A stretch of 64,000 bases of DNA. Origin: Madurella fahalii. Taxonomy: Eukaryota > Ascomycota > Sordariomycetes > Sordariales. Positions 31,001 through 40,395 of this stretch are shown here, piece after piece (position 1 is the first letter of the stretch; each line of letters opens with the position of its first letter). The stretch spans positions 682,001 through 746,000 of the forward strand of contig CM056878.1 in NCBI GenBank assembly GCA_029876055.1. Direction: 5' to 3'. The notes beneath the pieces are model-generated. The model had not been told where the DNA came from. It searched no databases and saw nothing but the letters and a program-made list of their open reading frames with translations. Position numbers and translations under genes: made by a program.

Positions 31001-33341
31001 GCTATCCGTTGGAACTGACCATGGATGCCGCGGGCACCCCCGAGGGCATCTACTTCCGCAGACGGAAAGACGTGTTTCCTCAAGGACCTCTGGACGCCAA
31101 CGAAATCATTGTCCACGTGGAAGCAGCAGGACTGAACTACAGAGACCTGAACTTGGTCTTTGGCTCCGTCCCCTGGGCAAGCGCTGGTCCTCCTGGTTTC
31201 GATGGCGTCGGTACGGTAATCGCCAAGGGGGTTGGTGTGAGGGAGTTGCAGGAGGGTGACCGCGTCCTTTTCCTGTCGTTGGAGGGGAGCGCTTTCGCGA
31301 CGTGCAAGAGGATGCCCTCTTGGCATGCATTTGCCAAGATACCAGCCAGTATCAGCACGACTGAGGAAGCCGCAAGCCTGCCCCTGGCTTACAGCGTTGC
31401 CATCGCAGCCCTGATGCACACGGCCCGCCTGAGAAAGAACGAAACCGTCCTGGTTCACAGCGCGGCGGGTGCTGTAGGCCAGGCGTGCATCGCCATTGCT
31501 CGCCACCTGGGCGCTTCTCGTATCTTTGTGACGGCCTCGACCGAAGCCAAGCGGGACTTCCTTCACTCAGCGCTCGGAATTCCCAAGAACCAAATCTTCT
31601 CGAGTCGGACTCCGCAGTTCAGAGACGCAATCATGTGTGCTACGAACGGGAGGGGCGTCGATGTCATTGTCAACAATTCCGCGTCCCTCGGTGAGAGGCT
31701 GCTGCAAGAAACCTGGGAGCTGACAGCTCCCTTCGGCCGATTCGTCGAGATCAACCGGAACAACTTGCAGAGCAGCAGCGGCCTGTCCACGAAGCCCTTT
31801 GAGCGCAATGTCAGCTTTAGTAGTGTCGATCTCCGTGAGTTGCACAAGCACCGCCCGGATGCCCTGCAAGCCATCCTTTCCGACTTTGTCCGGCTCCTTC
31901 AGTCCTCGGATGTCATTGCGCCCATCAAGCAGGTCACGGCGGTTCCCGTCTCGCAGTTCGCCGAGGGCCTGCGTAAGATCAAGTCGGGCGAGCATGTCGG
32001 CAAGGTCATCGTCACCTTGGGCAAAGATGAGCGGGTGCTGGCCGAGAGCAGCTTGCAGCCGTCACAGCTCCAATTGGACGCTGAAGCAACGTACCTCGTC
32101 ACGGGCGGTACGCGCGGCATTGGACTGTCGCTAGCGTATTGGATGATTGAAGAGGCTAACGCCAAGAACGTGGTGGTGATTGGGCGTAGCGGAGCGAAGG
32201 GTGACGAGGCGCAGCAGCTCCTGAAGAAGCATGACGGCGTCAACGGTGTGCGTGTCAGGGCTCTGGCCTGCGATGTTGGGGACAAGGAGGCGCTAGCGAG
32301 TCTTTTGGAGGAGATCAAGGATGAACTGCCTCCTGTGAGGGGTGTCATACACAGCGCGCTGGTACTCAACGTGAGTTTCTCTTCGACATCCTTTTTCAGA
32401 GCGCACCGAGCTAACGTCTGGGAACCAGGACAAACTGTTCCAAAATGCCACGTACGAAGATTGGCAAGCCATTACGACTCCCCGAATCCAGGGTGCGTGG
32501 AACCTACACGAGTTGCTGCCGGATCTTTCCTTCTTCATCGCGCTCTCTTCATTCCTCGGGGACACGGGCAACGCCGGACAGTGCATCTACGCCGGCACAG
32601 CTGTAAGTCATATGATCTCCCCCCCTTTTTTTTCCTCACATTTCTTGTCCGTTCCGGGCCTGACACCACCACGCACAACAGTCTTTCTACGACGCCTTCG
32701 CCAGACACCGCAACTCCCTCGGGCTGGACACCATCTCCATCTCCCTGCCCGTAGTCCTCGGCGTCGGCTACGTAGCGGCCAACGACCTCACGTCGCAGCT
32801 CAAGCAGACGCTCGGCGGCACGCTCCGCATCGAGGACATCATCACCATCGTCAAGTCGGCCATCGCCGGCGGGCCGCGCTCCCCGTTCGTTTCCAACGAC
32901 GGCAAGTCCACCGCCTTCAAGCTGCACGTGCACGGCAAGCCGCTCAGCCACGTCTTCTGGAAGTACTTCCACCCGGTGCTGCTCAAGCACGTGCTGCAGG
33001 CCGACGACCCGCTCAACACAAAGCACGTCGACGGCTCCGGCGGCGGCGGCGGCGGCGCGGGAGGGGGCGTGGAGGACTGGCGGAAGGCGGACGACCCGTT
33101 GGCGGGCTTGACCGAGGCGCTCATCACTAAGGTGTCCAACATGACAATGATCGCGCGTGACGACGTCGAGGCCGACGCGCCGCTGGCCAACCACGGGCTG
33201 GACTCGCTCGTGTCGGTCGAGCTGAGGAACTGGATCCGGCGCGAGACGGGCGGCGTGGAGCTCGCGCTGACCACCATCACGCAGGCGGTGAGCCTGCGGG
33301 CGCTGGCCGCGTACATCCTGACGCAGGTGGAGGCCAAGTGA
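25018..33341 (+). CDS. Highly reducing iterative type I polyketide synthase (KS-AT-DH-cMT-ER-KR-ACP)
   Basis: Eight exons: 25018-25673, 25730-26026, 26085-26180, 26248-26441, 26522-27131, 27189-32370, 32429-32602 and 32682-33341, giving 2622 aa with all phases consistent. Domains: KS (1-about 430) with nucleophile Cys176 in EAACASS and KSNFGHLEG; an Asn-Gly-Thr-rich linker (about 440-530); AT from FTGQGAQ, with Ser700 in GHSSGE; DH with HNVGGAVIFP (His1048) and LDGFLQ (Asp1238); C-methyltransferase with LEIGAGTAGTT (about 1510); ER with HSAAGAVGQA (about 2041); KR with TGGTRGIG (about 2256); ACP with Ser2578 in LDSL. Every reducing domain has its motif, so a saturated, possibly methylated chain is expected. 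There is no TE, reductase or condensation domain, so release needs a partner. A Gly-rich linker precedes the ACP. The product cannot be predicted. Confidence 0.95.
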
Positions 33342-33483
33342 AATGCTTTGTTTCCTTGTGGTGGTGTTCCGAGTCACACAGGGGGTCCAAGGGCGCAGCA
33401 GAATGAGAATTGGTGCTTGGGAGTCTTGGAAGGACAGGTTATCTGCCAAAGGGGCTAATTTTTTGCGCTACTCGTAGTATTTA

Positions 33484-35457
33484 TCATTCTAGGATAATCT
33501 CTTGCACGGCGGAAAACTTTCCATAAAATGCCTCGATCGTATCCCACGAACTGAGAGATGCTAATATGGCGATACCGAACCTCTTGTAGCGGCCTTGCTC
33601 GCTCTGCTGAAGACAGATGCAGGTGAGCTCAGGGTTCCGAGGCGGCAGCTTTCTGCTTCCAGCGAGCAAGACGACTTCGTTGGAGGCCCAGCTGGTGGGC
33701 TGTCCTTCTGGGGATGGCGGCCCAACGTCGATGTCGAGGTGAAGCACAAGTTCATGCTCCCCGTGTTTGATTTCGTAAAATGTAGCTGACTGTCCCAGTC
33801 GCTGTTTCGGAGTGATGATGGTCGCTGTCAGGAGCCGGCCTTGGATTGTGAGACGGCCGCCGGTGGCTATGCCGAGAGGATTGGTCTTATCGAGGTATTC
33901 GCAAGACGCGTCTATGACGGTGAAGAGTGGTGGATCTGCACTCTGGTTCCTCCAGGCGCGCGCCTGAATGGATGCCCAGGACCATGTGGAAGGACACCAT
34001 TTGGCGGGCCGGCCACGAGGTCTATTATCCGCCACATACCACAGTAATTGTTCCGGAAGAGAGGGGCCAGACCACATGCCTGCCAGATATTTCTCGTCTG
34101 GAAGGGCACCCTGAAACTCTCTGGCGATGGCCGACAATGCTGGGAGCCTATCGTAGTCCATCGTCACGCCCATGGACGTGTACTCGCTCACAATCCTCCG
34201 CCAAAGTTGAACTCGGGTATCCTCTTTGTCCAGCTCGCTCCGAAAGTCGGATTTTGGACTGGCTTTTTCAAAAGAGCGTCCCATATCCAATGTCGTGAAT
34301 CCTCGCCGGAGTTGTCCACACTCGCAGTCCAGCGCTTCAAAGCATTCCCATGCAAGTTCGTTTTGTGTAAAGTATAAGACACGAGGAGACACCACCCGCT
34401 CCTGGTAAGTCCAGGCTCTGGATACCAACGGTAAGTCTTGCCTTGTGTCTATCTCAAACGAGTCGACGTCTCGTGCGTAGAGGTGCCTGAAACGCGGCCT
34501 GGCCCAGACGTCAAACTCTGTCTCCGCAAGAGGGACGGTGAGAATGTGCGTTGCGTCCGGGGATAGCGCATAGAGGCCACCGTTCCCGTTCTGAGCGTGG
34601 GCTGCGGCAAGGGTGAGATAGGCGTGCCCATATACGCCGTACATCTTGGACGACTCGCGCAGCCAGTCGTCCACGTCACGCTGGATGATGCATACCGAGT
34701 CAATCCACAGGTACCGGATGCCGAGCCTGCGGGCGAAGTGGGCGGCGTCTTGGAATGTCCGTGGCATCGTCTGCCACGGGATTCGAGTTTGCCTGTCCAC
34801 GAGGGTGTCTCGGGTTGTCTGACAGTCGGGGATCAGCCCTCCCCAGCAGTGGCTCAGCGCCACATAGCGGGCGGAGGAGGCATCGGTGACATCAGCCGTA
34901 TTCCGCAGGACAACATCTACCGGGCCAGAGTCATGACCGAGGGGGACAAAGGCAGCAAGATCAATTAGCCTCGTCGGCAAGAACGGATCCGACCCCGCGT
35001 CGCACCGCCGGTGGCGCTCTTCGCAGGCGGACAAGCGGCTCCTGGTCCATTCCAGGGCGTCTTCCGACGCCGTGCTCCCGCAAGGAAACCGTGACAGGGT
35101 AGGAAATTTGATACCGTGCGGGGCTTCCTGGCCGTCCCTGAGCAAGATGAAGAGCTCCCACGAAGTCGACGCATCCCCGTGCCAAGAGAAATGGGCGTCG
35201 AACCCGAGAACCGATCTGCAGTGGAAGGCAAGCCGACACGTGAGGCATCCAGCATCTCCTGCTTTCTTCCAACGAAGCAACTGCGATGCTCTGGTTGCGG
35301 CGCTTGACTGGGGGTCGTGCGTGGAGTTCAAGTAGCTTTGGGCGGCCCAGAAGAGCCTGAGGCCAATGCTTTTGCTGTCGAAGCAGACAGCGCATTTGTC
35401 TCGCCCGGGTCGCGCATCCTTGGCAACCCCGCGGGCCGGAGCGCTATACGCAGCCAT
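33484..35457 (-). CDS. HET-domain (heterokaryon incompatibility) protein
   Basis: A single frame of 657 codons from MAAYSAPARG. The frame is open upstream to 35601 but lacks character, so I used the ATG at 35457. The HET domain spans about residues 198-350, with YVALSHCWGG, then MPRTFQDAAHFARRLGIRYL, WIDSVCIIQRD and the AYLTLAAAHA segment. The N-terminal part has paired cysteines (Cys22/25, Cys71/74/80) that could bind metal. HET domains trigger cell death in incompatible fusions in several fungi, but many members have no known role. It converges on the PKS with 142 bp between stop codons; a cluster role is not shown. The frame looks intact. Confidence 0.9.
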   Translation of the reverse strand: MAAYSAPARGVAKDARPGRDKCAVCFDSKSIGLRLFWAAQSYLNSTHDPQSSAATRASQLLRWKKAGDAGCLTCRLAFHCRSVLGFDAHFSWHGDASTSWELFILLRDGQEAPHGIKFPTLSRFPCGSTASEDALEWTRSRLSACEERHRRCDAGSDPFLPTRLIDLAAFVPLGHDSGPVDVVLRNTADVTDASSARYVALSHCWGGLIPDCQTTRDTLVDRQTRIPWQTMPRTFQDAAHFARRLGIRYLWIDSVCIIQRDVDDWLRESSKMYGVYGHAYLTLAAAHAQNGNGGLYALSPDATHILTVPLAETEFDVWARPRFRHLYARDVDSFEIDTRQDLPLVSRAWTYQERVVSPRVLYFTQNELAWECFEALDCECGQLRRGFTTLDMGRSFEKASPKSDFRSELDKEDTRVQLWRRIVSEYTSMGVTMDYDRLPALSAIAREFQGALPDEKYLAGMWSGPSLPEQLLWYVADNRPRGRPAKWCPSTWSWASIQARAWRNQSADPPLFTVIDASCEYLDKTNPLGIATGGRLTIQGRLLTATIITPKQRLGQSATFYEIKHGEHELVLHLDIDVGPPSPEGQPTSWASNEVVLLAGSRKLPPRNPELTCICLQQSEQGRYKRFGIAILASLSSWDTIEAFYGKFSAVQEIILE

Positions 35458-36524
35458 TCTTGTTACCGTCGACGCAGCCTGCCGGACTGTCAGACCGGGC
35501 ACCCGCCGCTGGCCTCCATTGGGGCCCTTCCAGCGGCCAACCCAGCTACCCAACCACGCCGCACACGTGATGAACCGGCAGCCTGCAGCCCAACCACCCA
35601 CATGTTCGGGACGCTACCCGGCGGCGTTCAGCAGACTAATCAGAGATATCGCCATGGCACACCTCGGGATCCGGAGATACCGAGTTGGCGGTCGACACCA
35701 CCAAGCCGTGCAGTACATGTAATTAATTCCCAAGTTAATTAGGCACTTTCTAAGCTTCTGTCAGTGATCGCAAGTGAATATCAACGTGTGTTCTACCATG
35801 AAGTCCATGAATCACGCTTAACCCTGGACCCATGTTCAGCTGTCCAGCTGATCCCGTCGTTTCTAGAACCTCGCTGGCTCTTGGAAAATTACCAGTGACT
35901 TGGGTACACTAGGTAACGTTAGGTGCCGGTCCCATGACCAGCATTACCTTTTCAGGTCGACACTTTCCCCGCTCTCGCTCACAACGGAACCCGGCGGCTG
36001 ATGTTGTCCAGGCGGTTGGAGCGGCATGCAGCGCTGAAACAGCTCGAGTCCGTCACAGATTTCCTTCGCTTTGGCAATGGTCAATGTGGCAACGCTTGTA
36101 ATTACTTCCAAGGCGTTCGGATCAGAGCGTCGTACTTTACGTAAAAGTGCAGGTTCCGTAAGTTTCCGAAACGGACCGCTGCTCCCGAGGTCCACCGCCA
36201 AGTTTTCGTCACAGCGGCGAGAAGGCCGGAATGCGAAGTGCTGCGTGCAGCTGCGTATAGGTAGGTACCTTGCTGACCCTGCAGGGGTGCCCGCGGGGCT
36301 TCAAGTCACCGCTGCGCCCCACTAATAGATGCTTGTAGGCGACTGTCGAGGCCCAGGTCTTCTCGGTTCTCGTCCAAGGCCATTTAAATCCTTTTTTGCA
36401 AAGGAGTCATCACCACACATATAATAACAAAAACCAGCCGTCCGGACCGGGACAGCGTTGGAGACACAAAGTTAGACCTGCACGGACGCCGCACGTGCCC
36501 GTTGCCCGTTGCCCGTTGCCCGTC
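35458..36524. promoter_or_regulatory. Divergent intergenic region between HET gene and ZIP transporter
   Basis: Holds the promoters of both flanking genes. A minus-strand open frame (35944-36201, 85 codons) has no recognisable feature. The run upstream of 36525 contains a short tandem (CGTTGCCCGTTGCC, about 36498-36521) immediately before the chosen ATG. Confidence 0.45.
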
Positions 36525-38456
36525 ATGAATCGGCCATCCAGGACAGACGATGACCTGGAGCATCCGACGTGGAACCAGAACCCGCCTTTTCTGGCCGCTG
36601 ACCTCACCACCCGCCAAGACCTAAACGGCATTGCCAACACCCGCGAGCATCGTGGCCAATGCGCCGGCACCACCAACGGTCTCGGCCTCCTCAAGGACGA
36701 AAAACACGCTCGAGATGGTGGTGTTTCCGACTTTGACACTGCATCCCGTCTGCGCTCCGCTCCTGCAATGAGCGGCCGGCTTGCCCGTAAGTGGTTTCCC
36801 TTCGATGATTTCCGTCAAGCCCGCCGTTGCCTGCTGACCAGCCGAACTGCAGGTCCGCTCATTGCAGGAACCGAGACAGTGCCTGGTGGTGATGGCCATG
36901 CCTGTCGTTACACGCCGCCAATTCGACCCCCTTCGGGTTGGGTTGGCTGGGCCGTGTCGGTCGTCGTTGTGTCGACCATCATCAATGTTGCCTGGGATTT
37001 TATCCCGGCTTTGTTCGCGAGCAGAATCAATCCGGCCGTCACGAGTGCCGCCAGAGGTCAGCCAGCCCCTTTTTTTGCCGCGCCAGACAACAACCCCGCC
37101 ATCGCCCAGCAAACTCTCACTCTCGTGTAAACCCGACACTGACCCATTTACAGTCAGAACAACTTTACGGCGTCTCACCAAACGCCAGGATGCTTGCGCC
37201 GGCAGCGGCGCCGGGACGTCTAATGACTACAACATGCCGCTTCATGTTGGCGCCTTGTTCATCATCCTGGGCGTCTCGAGCCTGGCGTGCGCCCTTCCCA
37301 TGCTCGCCTCCAAGTTTCCCGTCCTTCGCATTCCCAAGCCCTTCTTCTTCGGAATCCGCCATTTCGGCACCGGCGTCTTGCTCGCCACTGCTTTTGTCCA
37401 CCTGCTGCCCACCGCCTTTATCTCACTCGGGAACCCCTGCCTCTCCAACTTCTGGACCACCGATTACCCGGCCATGCCGGGCGCCATCGCGCTCGTCGGC
37501 ATCTTCTTCGTCAGTATCATCGAGATGATCTTTAGTCCAGCGCGCAGCTTCGCCCCTCGCCCCCGGCTTGCAGGGGACGTCGGGTCCGGAACCCGAGCCC
37601 GCCGGGCTTCCATGGCGGGCGGACACTGCGGTCACGCGAGCGATGTTGCGGCGGCCATAACACGCCCCACAACCAACGCGCGCCGCCCGAGCATCGAGCA
37701 GGCTCCGCTGCAGGGAACTCGGGACAACCCGGCGAGTGCCTCCAAGGAGACGCTAGAGATAGAGTCTCAGAGCGGTGCGCTCACCGAAGAGCAGCTGCAC
37801 AAGAAGAGCATTCTGCAGTGCATGTTGCTGGAGGTGGGCATCCTGTTCCACAGCGTGTTTATCGGCATGGCCCTGAGCGTGGCGATTGGGGGTGACTTTG
37901 TGATCCTCCTGATTGCGATTGCGTTTCACCGTATGTGCTCACCTCAATCGGCCTTGATCCCCCCCATCTATGTGCCAGCTAACCCCTCCGCGAACAGAAA
38001 CATTCGAAGGCCTCGCCCTCGGCGCCCGCATCGCCTCCATCACCTGGCCCAAAGACACCCTCCAGCCCTGGCTGATGGTGCTCGCATATGGATGCACGTA
38101 AGTTGCCGCCTTCCAACACACGCACCCCCCCCCCGGGGGGGGTCACCAACGGAATGTATATCAACGCATGGATCCCGTACTAACGCTCCGTGCACAGAAC
38201 TCCCATAGGCCAAGCGATCGGCCTTGCCACGCACACCCTCTACAGTCCCGACTCGGAATTCGGCCTGATCCTGGTCGGGACCATGAACGCCGTGTCGTCC
38301 GGACTGCTAGTGTTTGCCGCCCTGATTGAGCTGTTGGCCGAGGACTTTTTGAGCGACCACAGCTGGAGTGTGTTGAGGGGGAGGAAGCGGGTTGCGGCCT
38401 GCCTGCTGGTGCTTTTCGGGGCGGCTTGTATGAGCTTGGTTGGGGCGTGGGCTTGA
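36525..38456 (+). CDS. ZIP-family (Zrt/Irt-like) metal ion transporter
   Basis: Well-supported exons are about 37154-37930, 37998-38097 and 38198-38456. Introns are GTATGT...CGAACAG and GTAAGT...GTGCACAG. Helices include LFIILGVSSLACALPMLASK, FGIRHFGTGVLLATAFVHLL and AMPGAIALVGIFFVSIIEMI, a cytosolic loop of about 85 residues, then the signature pair FHSVFIGMALSVAIGGDFVI and AFHQTFEGLALGARI, whose His and Glu residues bind metal in this family, and three more helices to FGAACMSLVGAWA. ZIP proteins move zinc or iron into the cytosol. The N-terminus starting at the ATG at 36525 (MNRPSRTDDDLEHPTWNQNP, LAADLTT) matches the extended N-termini I recall for fungal members. At least one intron follows (36787-36852, GTAAGT...CTGCAG), and the junction into 37154 is unresolved. 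Confidence 0.85.
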
Positions 38457-38778
38457 TCATGCCTTGGGGATATCGGTTGACTGGTTTGGGGTTTGGGGTT
38501 GGAGTTTGGTACCCTGCGATTCCGGCAGTCTCAAGGCACATCCGCGAGAGGAGGTGTCCTGTCCCGTCCCGACAAGATGAAGTGAGTGGTTCCTGTTTTA
38601 GGAAGAATCCGCGGCGTGCAACAACCTTAAGAGAGCAGTGGACAGCGGACAGCGTTATGATGTTGTGATATTGAGAGGCAATCGTGTGTCCTCATGACTA
38701 CTGGATAAACTCAAACGCTAAAGTGGCAATCCGAACCTCTGCCATACGCTGCGTACATGTGTGCAATACGACTAACCC
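38457..38778. other. Convergent 3' flank, no gene
   Basis: About 320 bases lie between the ends of the ZIP gene (+) and the coiled-coil gene (-). GT-rich, with no motif that I can support. Confidence 0.5.
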
Positions 38779-39080
38779 TTAGTCAAACCATCTCGTTATA
38801 CGCTCCATGATCTCTTTCGCCAACTTGAACATATGCCTTGGCATTGCAGCGAGCCATCCCCACACAGAACCGGGGAGATTGAAGAGGTTTTCGCGCAACT
38901 CGTCCTGCGATACATAAGTCAGATGGGGAAGTGGACGAAAAGAGAAAATGCTGATGATGGTCAAACGTACCCATTTGAGGTAAGGCTTCCAGAAAATTGC
39001 GTCTCGAACGATCTGGTACGTCTGCCGACCGATCGCCTAGATCAAAGCCCAGAACTTCTTTTTCTCAATCTCCTTCATCC

Positions 39081-39296
39081 GCTTGTCGAGGGTCTTGAAC
39101 TGCTCGTTGACGATGTCCGAAGTCTCCTTGGTCCGCTTGTCGAGGGTCTTGAACTGCTCGTTGACGATGTCCGAAGTCTCCTTGGTCCGCTTGTCGAGGG
39201 TCTTGAGTTGCTCGTTGACGTCGTCGGAGTTCTTCTTCATCCGCTGGTCGAGGGTGTTGAGGATGTCGCATAGGTTGTTGACGACGTCATAAGTTT
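39081..39296 (-). repeat. 54-bp coding tandem repeat, four units
   Basis: Units start at 39081, 39135, 39189 and 39243. The second and third are near-identical and the fourth is divergent. Each encodes 18 residues of the coiled coil (LDKR-TKETSDIVNEQFKT). Confidence 0.9.
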
Positions 39297-39453
39297 TCTG
39301 CACCCGCTCATCGAGGGTCTCTGGCCGCTCGTTGATGACGTTGGAAGTCCTGATGGCTTCATCCGTCGATTCGATGGGAGCGAGATGGTCATTCAGCTTC
39401 TCCAGTTTGCGGCTCGAGCCATTTGAACTGGAGGATGGCGGATGATAGGGTCG

Positions 39454-39528
39454 GATGAAACTGGGGGCGATGAAACTGGGGGGGATGAAACTGGGGGGGA
39501 TGAAACTGGGGGGGATAAAAGTCCGGGG
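39454..39528 (-). repeat. 15-bp coding tandem repeat, five units
   Basis: Units start at 39454, 39469, 39484, 39499 and 39514, encoding FIPPS or close variants on the minus strand. The perfect copies suggest recent slippage. Confidence 0.9.
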
Positions 39529-39737
39529 GCGACGGAGGAGACGGGTACGAGTCATGGACTGCGCGAGTATCGCCCTTCGAATCATGGTGACGTATGTGCT
39601 GTAGTCTAGCAGTGAAGAAGTCTGGCCAGGTGTTGCTATGAGCTGTTGGTGAAACGAAACGAGCAGTGAATAAGTATGGCCGGTTGATGGTTTGAGAAAG
39701 TTGGTGAAAGAAGAGTCCTGGGGGAGGGCAAGTATTA

Positions 39738-40103
39738 ATGCCACTGCATTCCGGTCACAGTCCCAGTGCCGCCCCAGGTCCGGGGAAAGCGTGTTCGGAC
39801 GGCAGGAGTGGAGTTACCTTGGAAGTTTAACGTGGCAGGAGGCGCTCCCATGTGAATGTTGTTCTGGGCAAGGTCGAGCCTGCGCTAGGTTAGCAGACAT
39901 TTCTAGCGCGAGTTAGCCGCATGCTACTGCATTCCGGTCACAGTCCCAGTGCCGCCCGAGGTCCGGGGAAAGCGTGTTTGGACTGCAGGAGTGGAGTTAC
40001 CTTGGAAGTTTAACGTGGCAGGAGGCGCTCTCATGTGAACGTTGTTCTGGGCAAGGTCGAGCCTGCGCTAGGTTAGCAGACATTTCTAGCGCGAGTTAGC
40101 CGC
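39738..40103. repeat. 183-bp direct tandem duplication upstream of the coiled-coil gene
   Basis: 39738-39920 and 39921-40103 match almost base for base (TGCATTCCGGTCACAGTCCC through TTTCTAGCGCGAGTTAGCCG), with only a handful of substitutions. The duplication begins about 150 bases 5' of the coiled-coil start codon, so it probably doubles part of its promoter. Confidence 0.9.
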
Positions 40104-40118
40104 AAGTCGTTGCGCTCA

Positions 40119-40395
40119 ACGCATCCAGAACAAGCCACTTACTGATCTAGTTGCAGTGGGCAGGACAGCTTCAGTTACGACGGTGTACCTAGTAACGTGG
40201 TTGTGGACAAGGTTGTGCTGTGTTCGGTTAGCAGACATTTCCAGCGCGGGTCAGCTACCAGGCGGTGCGACAAACGCATCCAGAATAAGCCACTTACTGA
40301 TGATCTAGTGGAGGTGGGCAGGACAGCTTCAGTTACGACGGTGTACAATTTTACGTCATGCCCAGGACGTTGGGTGCAGTTTACTGTCATGCCCA
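40119..40395. repeat. Direct repeat pair and arm of a distant inverted repeat
   Basis: A 70-bp segment (ACGCATCCAGAA... to ...ACGACGGTGTA) occurs at 40119-40187 and again at 40274-40346. The second copy continues to about 40395 with two GTCATGCCCA-containing units. The stretch 40310-40395 returns as its reverse complement at 45722-45815. Confidence 0.85.

Larger units (their letters stand above)
38779..39585 (-). pseudogene. Repeat-rich coiled-coil protein gene interrupted by one TAG
   Basis: Exon 1 39585-38971 and exon 2 38904-38779 join in phase 0 over a 66-nt intron (GTACGT, ATCTGAC, CGCAG), giving 247 codons with one in-frame TAG at 39037-39039. The N-terminus (MIRRAILAQSMTRTRLLRRP) is Arg-rich and acid-free, like a mitochondrial presequence. 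Five FIPPS-type pentapeptides follow, then a coiled coil with four 18-residue repeats (NEQFKTLDKRTKETSDIV type). After the stop the same frame continues with TYQIVRDAIFWKPYLKW and, over the intron, FNLPGSVWGWLAAMPRHMFK and ITRWFD. The clean frame and intron beyond the TAG indicate a recent nonsense change (CAG to TAG fits) or an unrecognised bypass. Without bypass the product is 182 residues. I cannot name the family. Confidence 0.65.

Noticed and set aside
35944..36201. 85-codon minus-strand frame as a small gene
   Set aside because: No motif, no splice or promoter context, in a divergent promoter region.
36621..37181. 186-codon minus-strand frame opposite the ZIP 5' region
   Set aside because: Shadow of the plus-strand gene; no motif and an unlikely overlap.
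39738..40395. Direct repeats as a CRISPR-like array
   Set aside because: Units of 70-183 bp lie adjacent or nearly so, without regular spacers, in a eukaryotic genome.
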